Shown: one piece after another, positions 7,314 to 16,900 of the stretch | Position numbering within the stretch: the stretch's first letter is position 1 | How the letters are laid out: every line of letters begins with the position of its first letter | Source of the DNA: an uncultured Desulfovibrionaceae bacterium | GTDB lineage: Bacteria > Desulfobacterota > Desulfovibrionia > Desulfovibrionales > Desulfovibrionaceae | Length of the DNA stretch: 19,251 nt | Direction: 5' to 3' | Assembly: GCA_947037905.1 (NCBI GenBank) | Contig: CAMQUX010000006.1 | Span: 1 to 19,251 of the forward strand | The notes under the pieces: model-generated | Told to the model about the DNA's origin: nothing | Databases searched by the model: none | What the model saw: the letters and a program-made list of their open reading frames with translations, nothing else | Position numbers and translations under genes: made by a program

Positions 7314-7739
7314 ATGGCAAAAAAAATAATTGGTAAAATTAAATTACAAATTCCAGCAGGTAAAGCTAATCCATCGCCACCAATAGGGCCAGCCCTAGGT
7401 CAGCATGGTGTGAATATCATGGAATTTTGTAAGGCTTACAATGCAAAAACACAAGGTCAAGAAGGGATGATAATTCCTGTAGTGATCGAAGTTTATGCAG
7501 ATAGATCGTTCTCCTTTATAACTAAAACTCCTCCAGCTTCTGTGTTAATTCGCAAAAGTGCAGGTGTTGCAAAAGGATCAGGAGAGCCTAATAAAAATAA
7601 AGTAGGTAAATTAACACAAGCTCAAGTTCGAGAAATAGCAACGCAAAAAATGGAAGATTTGAGCGCTTCAAATATTGAAGCAGCAATGAAAACCATAGCA
7701 GGCACAGCTCGTTCTATGGGTATAGAAATAGAAGGATAG
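7314..7739 (+). CDS. rplK: 50S ribosomal protein L11
   Basis: L11 binds the GTPase-associated region of 23S rRNA at the base of the L7/L12 stalk and takes part in factor binding and the stringent response. The product has 141 residues, the exact family length. The N-terminal domain has the proline-rich stretch GKANPSPPIGPALGQHGVNI (about 16-35). The C-terminal rRNA-binding domain includes TKTPPASVLI, SGEPNKNKVGKLT, and the ending GTARSMGIEIEG. The ribosome site GAGGG lies 9 bases before ATG. rplA begins 14 bases after the stop. In E. coli L1 represses this pair by binding the rplK leader; the 37-base gap here is short and I see no clear L1 site. Confidence 0.99.
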   Translation: MAKKIIGKIKLQIPAGKANPSPPIGPALGQHGVNIMEFCKAYNAKTQGQEGMIIPVVIEVYADRSFSFITKTPPASVLIRKSAGVAKGSGEPNKNKVGKLTQAQVREIATQKMEDLSASNIEAAMKTIAGTARSMGIEIEG

Positions 7740-7753
7740 AGAGGAAACCTACA

Positions 7754-8455
7754 ATGGCAAGACATGGTAAAAATTATAAAAATGCCGTGCAGGACGTCGA
7801 AACTTGTAGCCTTTCTGTCGAAAAAGCTATAGAACTTGCAGTAGAGAAAGCCTACGCAAAATTTGACGAAACTGTGGATGTTGCAATAAACTTAGGAGTA
7901 AATCCTAAATATTCAGATCAGATGGTACGAGGAACAGTATCGCTTCCTCATGGACTTGGAAAAAAAATAACAGTAGCTGTTTTTTGTAAGGGTGCGAAAG
8001 TAGCTGAAGCAAAAGAAGCAGGAGCTGATTTTGCAGGCGAAGAACTTATAGAAAAAGTAAAAGGTGGCTGGCTAGATTTCGATAAAGCCGTAGCAACTCC
8101 AGATATGATGGCACAAGTTGGTTTAATTGGTAAAGTACTCGGACCACGTGGACTTATGCCAAATGCAAAAACAGGTACAGTAACAGTAGATGTAGCCACT
8201 GCAGTACAAGAATTAAAAGCAGGGCGTATCGAGTTTAAAGTAGATAAAGCAGGCGTACTTCATGCTCCAATCGGAAAAGTTTCCTTTGGTGCAGAAAAGT
8301 TACAAGATAACTTAAGAGCATTACTTGATTCTATAGTTAAATTAAAACCTGCATCAGCTAAAGGAACATATGTAAAAACTTTAGCTGTAGCAACCACTAT
8401 GGGTGTAGGATTTCGAGCTGATCCATTAACAGTTCGAAAATTCTTAGATAAATAA
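7754..8455 (+). CDS. rplA: 50S ribosomal protein L1
   Basis: L1 forms the mobile L1 stalk, which helps release deacylated tRNA from the E site, and is a translational repressor of its own operon in many bacteria. The product has 233 residues, a normal length. Visible signatures are ETVDVAINLGVNPKYSDQMVRGTVSLPHG (split around 38-66), the domain II hinge near 70-160 with GKVLGPRGLMPNAKTGTV, and GRIEFKVDKAGVLHAPIGKVSF. Ribosome site GAGAGGA lies directly after the rplK stop. The next gene is separated by 131 bases that contain the L10 leader. Confidence 0.99.
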   Translation: MARHGKNYKNAVQDVETCSLSVEKAIELAVEKAYAKFDETVDVAINLGVNPKYSDQMVRGTVSLPHGLGKKITVAVFCKGAKVAEAKEAGADFAGEELIEKVKGGWLDFDKAVATPDMMAQVGLIGKVLGPRGLMPNAKTGTVTVDVATAVQELKAGRIEFKVDKAGVLHAPIGKVSFGAEKLQDNLRALLDSIVKLKPASAKGTYVKTLAVATTMGVGFRADPLTVRKFLDK

Positions 8456-8580
8456 ATTAGCGCATTTGTGCTAGTTAATATGCACGGGAAGTCAGTTGAA
8501 GAAAGTAGGGGGATTTTTAATTAAATCCTTAATATCCTACCGAGACAAACTTTAACTCACTTTCTGAGCCGAAAAGGGAG
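8456..8580 (+). promoter_or_regulatory. Ribosomal protein L10 leader (autoregulatory mRNA element)
   Basis: The 131-base gap before rplJ folds by eye into the shape expected of an L10 leader. GTAGG (8505-8509) pairs with CCTAC (8536-8540), and inside it GGATTT (8511-8516) pairs with AAATCC (8523-8528) around a TTAATT loop. The unpaired bases between the two helices could form the kink. A basal helix of GAAAGT (8501-8506, partly overlapping) with ACTTTC (8559-8564) is possible. Known L10 leaders bind the L10-L7/L12 complex and repress rplJL translation; its placement right before rplJ is the classical one. Confidence 0.75.
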
Positions 8581-8586
8581 AAGTCA

Positions 8587-9105
8587 ATGAATAGGCAAGA
8601 AAAAGCCCTGAGAGTAAAAGAGTTGCAAGAAAAAGCATCTCGAGCAGGAGCTGCCATCATTACCGACTTTAAAGGTATGACTGTAGAAAATACAGATGCC
8701 TTGCGCGTAGAATTACGCAAAGTTGGTGTTGATTATGTTGTTGTCAAAAACACCTTGGCTCGGATTGCTTTAAAAGATACTGATCATACAGTGCTTTTAG
8801 AGGTGTTCAATGAGAACTGTGCTATTGCTTTTGGTTACGATGATCCAGTAGGACTTGCAAAGTCATTAGTGGATTATGCCAAAGGGAATAAGAAACTTCT
8901 TATAAAATCCGGTAGCTTAGAAGGAAAGTATTTAGAAGCAGATGCAATCAATGCTTTAGCAAAATTGCCATCTCGCCCAGAATTACTATCCAGTGTGCTT
9001 GGCACGATGAATGCAGTTCCAACAAATTTGGTTGGAGTCTTAGCAAATGTCCCACGCAATTTCCTTTATGCGCTTAACGCCATAAGAGACCAAAAAGCTG
9101 CGTAA
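8587..9105 (+). CDS. rplJ: 50S ribosomal protein L10
   Basis: L10 anchors the L7/L12 dimers to 23S rRNA and L11, forming the base of the factor-binding stalk. The product has 172 residues. The rRNA-binding N-terminal domain includes MNRQEKALRVKELQEK, the AAIITDFKGMTV block (about 22-33), LRVELRKVGVDYVVVKNTL and the FGYDDPVGLAK region near 82. The C-terminal helix, about 140-172, which recruits L7/L12, ends NAIRDQKAA. GGGAG (8575-8579) lies seven bases before ATG. Synthesis is likely controlled through the upstream leader, and rplL follows after 43 bases. Confidence 0.98.
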   Translation: MNRQEKALRVKELQEKASRAGAAIITDFKGMTVENTDALRVELRKVGVDYVVVKNTLARIALKDTDHTVLLEVFNENCAIAFGYDDPVGLAKSLVDYAKGNKKLLIKSGSLEGKYLEADAINALAKLPSRPELLSSVLGTMNAVPTNLVGVLANVPRNFLYALNAIRDQKAA

Positions 9106-9148
9106 ATACAGTTAATAACTTATTAGATATCCCAAGGAGGATGTACCA

Positions 9149-9526
9149 ATGGCCGTAACTAAAGATCAAGTAGTAGAATTTATTGCAAATATGACAGTAT
9201 TAGAATTGTCAGAATTTATAAAAGAATTAGAAGAAAAATTCGGAGTATCAGCAGCAGCACCTGCAGCAGCAGCAGCACCAGTGGCAGCAGCAGCAGCAGA
9301 AGCAGGCGAAGAAAAAACTGAATTTGATGTAATCTTAACAGGCGCAGGCGGAAACAAAATCGGAGTTATTAAAGTTGTAAGAACTTTAACTGGCTTAGGC
9401 TTAAAAGAAGCAAAAGAAAAAGTAGATGCAGCTCCATCAGCAATCCAAGAAGCAGTATCTAAAGATGCAGCAGAAGATGCTAAAAAACAGCTTGAAGAAG
9501 CTGGTGCATCTGTAGAAATTAAATAA
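9149..9526 (+). CDS. rplL: 50S ribosomal protein L7/L12
   Basis: L7/L12 is the multi-copy stalk protein that recruits and activates translational GTPases. The product has 125 residues. The N-terminal dimerisation domain (1-33) is followed by an Ala/Pro/Val hinge (about 34-52) and the C-terminal factor-binding domain (about 56-125) with VIKVVRTLTGLGLKEAKE and VDAAPSAIQEAV. The ribosome site AAGGAGG (9134-9140) is the strongest in the window, fitting the need for several L7/L12 copies per L10. Every alanine in the hinge is coded by GCA, so the DNA there is a near-microsatellite. Confidence 0.99.
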   Translation: MAVTKDQVVEFIANMTVLELSEFIKELEEKFGVSAAAPAAAAAPVAAAAAEAGEEKTEFDVILTGAGGNKIGVIKVVRTLTGLGLKEAKEKVDAAPSAIQEAVSKDAAEDAKKQLEEAGASVEIK

Positions 9527-9532
9527 TACAGA

Positions 9533-9547
9533 CCATATACAATATGG
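9533..9547 (+). other. Small hairpin just after rplL
   Basis: CCATAT (9533-9538) and ATATGG (9542-9547) form a 6-bp stem with a 3-base loop directly before the larger hairpin at 9548. Its last two bases could instead extend the larger stem by G-U pairs, so the two compete slightly. It may be part of an mRNA processing region. Confidence 0.35.
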
Positions 9548-9585
9548 CAGAAAGAACGCAGCTAAAAAAGCCTGTGTTCTTTCTG
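9548..9585 (+). terminator. Hairpin between rplL and rpoB, probable partial attenuator
   Basis: A 14-bp stem with one G-U pair (9548-9561, CAGAAAGAACGCAG, against 9572-9585, CTGTGTTCTTTCTG) encloses a 10-base A-rich loop. It is followed by TTGTTTTTGTGATTTT, an interrupted U run. The rpoB start is 152 bases further on and no obvious strong promoter intervenes. A leaky terminator fits, as known for the E. coli rplL-rpoB gap, where most transcripts stop and lower polymerase output relative to ribosomal proteins. Confidence 0.75.
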
Positions 9586-9683
9586 TTGTTTTTGTGATTT
9601 TAAGCGAATTGTGATCTACGCGTTTTAGGAAGTTCTAGCAGCAGTAATGCTTGCGAAGACTACTGTCAATCTGTTTTTTGAAT

Positions 9684-9704
9684 GAACAAGGAAGCGTCTT
9701 GTTC
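9684..9704 (+). promoter_or_regulatory. Hairpin in the rpoB leader
   Basis: GAACAAG (9684-9690) and CTTGTTC (9698-9704) make a perfect 7-bp stem with loop GAAGCGT, 33 bases before the rpoB ATG. It lacks a U run. Its position suggests a role in rpoB mRNA stability, processing or translation, but this is inference. Confidence 0.45.
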
Positions 9705-9737
9705 GCCAAAAAAACACTAGCTCTTGATGAGGATTCA

Positions 9738-12700
9738 ATGGGTCAAATTAAAAAGAATTTCGGAAAAATAGTCAATACTCTGCCAATTCCACATTTGCTT
9801 TCTCTGCAGGTGGATTCCTATAAACGTTTTTTACAAGAGGGTGTACCACCATCAAGCCGTGAAGATAGAGGGCTTGAGAGTGTTTTTCGCTCTGTATTTC
9901 CTATTGAAGATTTTAATAAGACAGCAAGCCTCGAATATGTAGGCTATGATATAGCAACACCAAAATATGATGCAAACGAATGTATAGCAAAAGGTTTAAC
10001 CTATGAGGCTCCTATTCGTATAACAGTACGTCTTGCTGTTTACGATGTAGAAGAAGAAACAGGAAATCGTACAATTCGTGATATTAAAGAGCAAGATATC
10101 TATTTTGGCGTTTTGCATTTGATGACAGATAAAGGAACGTTTGTTGTAAATGGAACTGAGCGTGTAATTGTAAACCAATTACAGCGTTCACCAGGTATTA
10201 TCTTTGAACATGATTCAGGAAAAAACCACTCAAGCCGTAAAGTTCTGTATAGTTGTCGAGTAATCCCAATGCGTGGTTCTTGGCTTGATTTTGATTTTGA
10301 TCATAAAGACATTCTTTATGTACGCATAGATCGTCGTCGTAAGCTTCCAGCTACAGTGCTTTTAAAAGCAATGGGCATGACGAATACAGATATTTTAGAG
10401 TATTTCTACGATTTAGAATTATACACGATAGAAAAAGGAAAAGTATATCGTAAGGTAGTAGAAGACCAGTATCGTAAAGAAGAAGCATGGGTAGATATTG
10501 TACTTGCAGATGGAAGTGTTCTTGTAAAACAAGGAAAAGCAATAACTCGAGGCATGTGGAAGAAACTAGAAAAAAATGCTGTTGAAAAAATTGAAATAAA
10601 TCCTGAATCTTTATTAAATCTTTTTGTAAGTAGTGATGTAATAGATGGTGATTCTGGAGAATTAATAGCTGCTAGTTGTGATGAAATAACACCTGCTATA
10701 CTAGAAAGAATTATCGAATCAGGTAACAAAGAGCTTTCTTGTTTATATACACGAGGACAAAGTGTATCTTCTTCTATGAGAGATACATTAATGCAAGATA
10801 AAACTGACACCATAGAAAGTGCTCAGATTGAAATTTATCGTCGTTTACGTCCAAGTTCCCCTCCAACACCAGAAATTGCAGCAAGTTTCTTTGAAAACTT
10901 GTTCCGTAATGTAGATTATTATGATCTTTCAGATGTTGGTCGTTATAAAATAAATTCACGTTTAGGTTTAGATACAAATATAGATATCCGCACTCTTAGC
11001 AACGAAGATATCCTTCAAGCAGTGAAACTTCTTTGTGCGTTAAAAGACTCTAACGGACCAGCAGATGATATTGACCATTTAGGTAATCGTCGTGTTCGCC
11101 CAGTTGGTGAATTGGTTGAAAACCAATACCGCATAGGTCTTGTTCGTATGGAACGAGCCATAAAAGAACGTATGAGCTTGCAAGAAGTTGCAACACTTAT
11201 GCCGCATGATTTGATTAATCCAAAACCAGTAGCAGCAGTGCTAAAAGAGTTTTTTGGAACATCACAGTTATCGCAGTTTATGGACCAAACAAATCCACTA
11301 TCAGAAGTAACACATAAACGTCGTTTATCTGCACTAGGACCAGGTGGTTTGACTCGTGAACGTGCAGGTTTTGAAGTACGTGACGTGCATACTTCCCATT
11401 ATGGAAGAATTTGTCCTATTGAAACACCAGAGGGACCAAATATTGGTCTGATTGTTTCATTAACTACTTACGCAAAAGTAAATGACTTTGGTTTCATCGA
11501 AACTCCTTACCGAGTAGTTGAAGATGGCCGAGTAACAAGCGAAGTTCGCTATATAGATGCAACACGAGAAATATCAGAAGTTGTTGCGCAGGCAAACGTT
11601 CCTCTTGCAAAAGATGGTAGCTTTGTGAACGAGATGGTAACAGCTCGTGAAAATGGGGAAGTTGGAAGTGTTGATAGAGACTCTATTACTTACATGGACA
11701 TTAGTCCAAGTCAGATAGTATCAATATCAGCGGCTCTTATTCCATTTTTAGAGCATGATGATGCTAACCGTGCGCTTATGGGATCTAACATGATGCGCCA
11801 AGCAGTACCACTTCTTCGTTCTGTAGCTCCTATTGTAGGAACAGGAATGGAAGCACCAGTTGCACAAGATTCTGGCTCATGTGTTCTTGCAGAAAGTGAT
11901 GGAGTTATCCACTATGCTGATGCAGAACGTATTATTGTAAATTATGATGAAGAGTTTCAAGATACAGGTGGTGCTGTTCAGTACGAACTACAAAAATGGC
12001 ACAAATCTAACCAAAACTCTTGTTTTGGACAACGCCCAGTACTTTCAATTGGCGCGCGTGTAAAAAAAGGAGAAATCCTAGCAGATGGACCTTGTATCAG
12101 TAAAGGTGAACTTGCTATTGGACAGAACTTATTAGTAGCGTTCATGCCTTGGTGTGGATATAACTTTGAAGATTCCATTTTAATATCTGAGCGTGTAGTT
12201 AAAGAAGATGTGTATACATCTATTCATATAGAAGAGTTTGAACTTGTGGCGCGTGATACTAAATTAGGGCCAGAAGAAGTAACTCGCGATATCCCGAACG
12301 TATCAGAAGAAATGCTTAGAAACCTAGATGAATGCGGAATAATTCGCATAGGCGCACGAGTAAAACCTGATGATATATTAGTAGGTAAAATAACTCCAAA
12401 AGGTGAAACACAGTTGACACCAGAGGAAAAACTTTTACGTGCGATATTTGGTGATAAAGCAAGAGATGTAAAAAATACATCCCTTAAAATTCCACCAGGA
12501 ATATCAGGAGTAATTGTTGATGTACGTGTATTTAATCGTCGTTCAGGCGATAAAGATGATCGTACAAAAGAGATAGAAGCCTTCGAACTTGAAAAAGTAG
12601 ACATGAAAGAAGGAAAACAAATATCTGCATTAACAAGTAAAACATATGATAAAATATGGTCAATAGTAGCAGATGAGAAAGTTGCACAAGCTATAGCTGG

Positions 12701-13847
12701 TTCACAAAAAGGTGAAGTACTTGTAGAAGCTGGTAAAACATTCACAAAAGATATTCTTGAAAAAGTTGCTATTAAAAAACTTGTTGGTATATTTAGTTCA
12801 GCAACAGTAAATGAGGAAGTAAAAAACCTTATTGGGCTTTATGATAAACAAGTGAAGTTTATCAAAGCAATATTTGATCAGAAACGTGAAAAAGTATCCG
12901 AAGGCGATGATTTATCACCGGGTGTTATAAAAATGGTAAAAGTATTCATAGCTGTAAAGCGTAAGCTTGCAGTTGGTGATAAAATGGCTGGTCGTCACGG
13001 AAACAAAGGTGTTGTTTCCAGAATACTTCCAGCTGAAGATATGCCATTCTTTGAAGATGGTACTCCAATGGATATAGTTTTAAATCCACTAGGTGTTCCA
13101 TCACGTATGAATATCGGTCAGATAATGGAAACGCATTTAGGCTGGGCAGCACTTGGAATAGGTCGAGCATTTAATAAAATGCTTGATGAAAATGTTGGAC
13201 AAGAAATTCTTCGTAAAGAAATCAAAGAAGTTTTCAACGATGAAGCAATTAGTGCCAATGTAGATTCCATGGATAATGATGAACTAGTAAAAGCGGTTCG
13301 TGAAGTTCGCGAAGGCGTGCTCATGCGAACACCAGTATTTGACGGCTCAAGTGAAGACGATATCTGGAATCTATTAGATAAAGCGGGCAAACCAAACGAT
13401 GGTAAAGAAATTCTTTACGATGGTCGAACAGGTGAACCATTCTTTAATAGGGTAACAGTAGGTATAATGTATATGCTTAAACTGCATCACCTTGTAGATG
13501 AAAAAATTCATGCTCGTTCAACAGGTCCTTACTCATTAGTAACTCAGCAACCACTTGGTGGTAAGGCTCAGTTCGGAGGACAGCGTCTTGGAGAAATGGA
13601 AGTTTGGGCTCTTGAAGCATATGGAGCTGCACATCTATTACAAGAATTCCTCACAGTAAAATCTGATGATGTTACTGGACGTGTGAAAATGTATGAAAAA
13701 ATAGTTAAAGGTGATAACTTCTTAGAAGCTGGATTGCCAGAATCCTTTAATGTTCTTGTGAAAGAATTACAATCTCTTGGACTCGATGTTGTTTTACATC
13801 AAGAAGAAGAAACGATTGTAGAAGCTAACAAGTTTATAGAAAGATAA
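9738..13847 (+). CDS. rpoB: RNA polymerase beta subunit
   Basis: RpoB is the beta subunit, forming half of the active-site cleft and the rifampicin pocket. The start is ATG 9738, giving MGQIKKNFGKIVNTLPIPHLL, with TGAGGA 4 bases upstream. An in-frame TTG at 9651 would add 29 unconserved residues through a hairpin and is rejected. The product has 1369 residues. Visible parts are the protrusion/lobe region (1-500), the rifampicin region QLSQFMDQTNPLSEVTHKRRLSALGPGG with D516, H526 and S531 (E. coli numbering coincides), RICPIETPEGPNIGLI, GYNFEDSILISERVV, GDKMAGRHGNKGVVSRILP (near 1081), and the clamp-contacting C-terminus with GGKAQFGGQRLGEMEVWALEAYGAAHLLQE. The drug-contact residues are the susceptible type. 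rpoC follows after 80 bases. Confidence 0.98.
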   Translation: MGQIKKNFGKIVNTLPIPHLLSLQVDSYKRFLQEGVPPSSREDRGLESVFRSVFPIEDFNKTASLEYVGYDIATPKYDANECIAKGLTYEAPIRITVRLAVYDVEEETGNRTIRDIKEQDIYFGVLHLMTDKGTFVVNGTERVIVNQLQRSPGIIFEHDSGKNHSSRKVLYSCRVIPMRGSWLDFDFDHKDILYVRIDRRRKLPATVLLKAMGMTNTDILEYFYDLELYTIEKGKVYRKVVEDQYRKEEAWVDIVLADGSVLVKQGKAITRGMWKKLEKNAVEKIEINPESLLNLFVSSDVIDGDSGELIAASCDEITPAILERIIESGNKELSCLYTRGQSVSSSMRDTLMQDKTDTIESAQIEIYRRLRPSSPPTPEIAASFFENLFRNVDYYDLSDVGRYKINSRLGLDTNIDIRTLSNEDILQAVKLLCALKDSNGPADDIDHLGNRRVRPVGELVENQYRIGLVRMERAIKERMSLQEVATLMPHDLINPKPVAAVLKEFFGTSQLSQFMDQTNPLSEVTHKRRLSALGPGGLTRERAGFEVRDVHTSHYGRICPIETPEGPNIGLIVSLTTYAKVNDFGFIETPYRVVEDGRVTSEVRYIDATREISEVVAQANVPLAKDGSFVNEMVTARENGEVGSVDRDSITYMDISPSQIVSISAALIPFLEHDDANRALMGSNMMRQAVPLLRSVAPIVGTGMEAPVAQDSGSCVLAESDGVIHYADAERIIVNYDEEFQDTGGAVQYELQKWHKSNQNSCFGQRPVLSIGARVKKGEILADGPCISKGELAIGQNLLVAFMPWCGYNFEDSILISERVVKEDVYTSIHIEEFELVARDTKLGPEEVTRDIPNVSEEMLRNLDECGIIRIGARVKPDDILVGKITPKGETQLTPEEKLLRAIFGDKARDVKNTSLKIPPGISGVIVDVRVFNRRSGDKDDRTKEIEAFELEKVDMKEGKQISALTSKTYDKIWSIVADEKVAQAIAGSQKGEVLVEAGKTFTKDILEKVAIKKLVGIFSSATVNEEVKNLIGLYDKQVKFIKAIFDQKREKVSEGDDLSPGVIKMVKVFIAVKRKLAVGDKMAGRHGNKGVVSRILPAEDMPFFEDGTPMDIVLNPLGVPSRMNIGQIMETHLGWAALGIGRAFNKMLDENVGQEILRKEIKEVFNDEAISANVDSMDNDELVKAVREVREGVLMRTPVFDGSSEDDIWNLLDKAGKPNDGKEILYDGRTGEPFFNRVTVGIMYMLKLHHLVDEKIHARSTGPYSLVTQQPLGGKAQFGGQRLGEMEVWALEAYGAAHLLQEFLTVKSDDVTGRVKMYEKIVKGDNFLEAGLPESFNVLVKELQSLGLDVVLHQEEETIVEANKFIER

Positions 13848-13861
13848 CTGTTTGAGTATGT

Positions 13862-13898
13862 AAGAGAAATTCTCTTTATATCTTCCTGAAGATAGGAA
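13862..13898 (+). other. Paired small hairpins in the rpoB-rpoC gap
   Basis: AAGAGAA (13862-13868) and TTCTCTT (13870-13876) form a palindrome. Next to it TATCTTC (13879-13885) and GAAGATA (13888-13894) form another. The second can be replaced by TTCCT (13883-13887) with AGGAA (13894-13898). Neither is followed by a U run, so these are not terminators; an RNase processing site is a possibility. Confidence 0.45.
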
Positions 13899-13927
13899 AT
13901 AACGCTTTAAAAATAATGAGGTAATCC

Positions 13928-16900
13928 ATGACTTTGGACGATCTGTTCACTTCACGTGGTACATCAACATCAGTAGCAGGCAGTAGCCTTAAAGCTATCC
14001 AAATATCCATCGCATCTCCTGAAAAGATTCGCGAGTGGTCTTATGGTGAAGTAAAAAAACCAGAGACAATCAATTATCGTACATTTAAGCCAGAGCGTGA
14101 TGGTCTTTTCTGTGCCAAAATATTTGGCCCAGTAAAAGATTACGAATGTAATTGTGGCAAATATAAACGCATGAAGCATCGTGGAATCGTTTGTGAAAAA
14201 TGTGGAGTTGAAGTTATTGCTTCTAAAGTACGTCGTGAGCGTATGGGGCATATTGAACTTGCAGCTCCTGTTGCACACATTTGGTTTTTAAAAACATTAC
14301 CTTCAAAAATAGGAACTCTTTTAGATATTCCTATGGCTGATTTGGAAAAAGTTTTATATTTTGACTCTTATTTAGTTCTTGATCCTAAAGATACTCCTGT
14401 AAAAGCTTTACAGATAATATCTGAAGATCAGTATATGGAACTTGCCGATCACTTTGGTGAAGATGCTCTTGAAGTGGGCATGGGCGCAGAGGTTATTAAA
14501 CAGCTTCTTCAAGGACTAAACCTTGAAGCTTTACGTCAAGAATTACGTGAAGAAGCAATGACAACTCGCTCGCAAACTAAAAAGAAAAAAGTAACCAAAC
14601 GTTTAAAAATCGTAGAAGCTTGTTTAGATTCTGGTAATCGTCCTGAATGGATGGTAATGGATGTTGTTCCTGTAATACCACCAGAACTACGTCCTTTAGT
14701 ACCACTTGATGGTGGACGTTTCGCAACATCAGATTTAAATGATTTATATCGCCGAGTAATTAATAGAAATAATCGTTTAAAACGCCTTTTAGAGCTTGGA
14801 GCTCCTGATATAATTATCCGTAACGAAAAACGTATGTTGCAAGAAGCAGTAGACGCACTTTTCGATAACGGTCGACGTGGTCGAGCAATAACAGGAACAA
14901 ATGGTCGTGCGCTTAAATCACTTTCCGATATGATTAAAGGTAAGCAAGGTCGTTTCCGTCAGAATCTACTTGGAAAACGTGTAGATTATTCTGGTCGTTC
15001 AGTTATTGTTGTAGGTCCTTACTTAAAACTACATCAGTGTGGTTTGCCAAAGAAAATGGCACTTGAACTATTTAAGCCATTTATTTATGCAGACTTAGAA
15101 AGAAAAGGTCTTGCATCTACAATAAAAAGTGCCAAAAAAATGGTTGAGCGTGAAGATTTAGCTGTTTGGGATATCTTAGAAGAAGTAGTACGTGAATACC
15201 CAATCATGCTAAACCGTGCTCCGACACTTCACCGTCTAGGAATACAGTCTTTTGAACCATTACTTGTAGAAGGTAAAGCGATTCAGCTACATCCACTTGT
15301 ATGTTCTGCTTATAACGCAGACTTTGATGGTGACCAAATGGCTGTGCATGTACCTCTTTCTGTGGAAGCACAAATAGAATGTCGTGTACTTATGATGTCT
15401 TCAAACAACATCTTAAGCCCAGCAAATGGTAAGCCAATCATCAATCCATCACAGGATATAGTTTTAGGTCTTTACTATCTAACAGTAGCACGCTCCTTCC
15501 AACAAGGTGAGGGAATGATTTTCTCTGCACCGTGGGAAGTAGTTGCTGCACATAATTCTGGAGTAGTAAGTCTTCATGCACGTATTCAAGTTCGTTTGCA
15601 AGATGGTACACGAGCAGAAACAACTTGTGGAAGAATCCTAGTTGGTGAGCTCTTGCCAGAAGAAATGGGTTTTGAGTATGTGAACTGCGTTATGACAAAG
15701 AAAAGTATAGGAACACTTGTAGCTGAAGTTTACCGAATAGCAGGTACAAAAGCCACTGTAGTTCTTTGTGATAAAATTAAAGATTTAGGCTACGAATATG
15801 GCGCACGAGCTGGTGTAACTGTTGCATTAAAAGATTTACGAATCCCTGCTCAGAAATACACTATGCTTGATACTGCAAATAAAGAAGTAGATAATATAGA
15901 AAGCCAATATCGTGATGGTATAATTACAAGCACAGAAAAATATAACAAAGTAGTAGATGTTTGGACAAAAACTACAAATGATATATCAAATGCCATGCTT
16001 GAAGAAATATCATCAGATTATGTGATAGATCCTAAAACAGGTAAGGGCGAGCGTAATGCGAGTTTTAACTCAATTTATATGATGGCAACATCAGGAGCTC
16101 GTGGTAACCAAGATCAGATGCGTCAGCTTGCTGGTATGCGTGGTCTTATGGCAAAACCATCTGGGGAAATCATCGAAACTCCAATTACAGCGAGTTTCCG
16201 TGAAGGTCTATCAGTACTTCAGTACTTCATCTCAACACATGGTGCACGTAAAGGTCTTGCAGATACAGCGCTTAAAACAGCGAACTCTGGTTACCTTACT
16301 CGTCGTCTTGTTGATGTTGTACAAGATGTTACAATTAATGAAGATGATTGTGGTACAGTAGATGGTTTAGAATTTGGCAACTTAGTCAAAAATGGTGAAG
16401 TTATAATGTCACTATCTGACCGAGTACTTGGTCGTGTAAGCTTACATGATGTTTATGATGAAGTAACGGGCGATATTTTAATCCCTGCTGATACTTTTAT
16501 AGACGAACAAGTTGCTGAGTTAATAGACAAAACTGAAATAAATAGTATGGTAATTCGCTCTTCTTTAACATGTAAATCCCCTCATGGAATTTGCGCAAAA
16601 TGTTATGGTCGAGATTTAGCACGTGGTCATTTGGTTAATATTGGAGAAACAGTTGGTATTATAGCAGCTCAGTCCATTGGTGAACCAGGAACACAGCTTA
16701 CCATGCGTACTTTCCATATAGGTGGAACAGCAAGTAAAGAAATTGAGAAATCTTCTATCGAATTACAACATGCAGGTCGAATTCTTGTATCTCGTATGCG
16801 TGTGGTTCGTAACTCAGAAGGTATGCTCATGGTACTTGGAACGAATTCACAAATTGCAGTAGTTGATGAGCAAGGACGTGAGCGTGAAAAGTATAAAGTA

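Noticed and set aside
9651..9737. rpoB start at TTG 9651
   Set aside because: It would add 29 residues not typical of RpoB and pass through a hairpin. ATG 9738 has a good ribosome site and gives the standard N-terminus.
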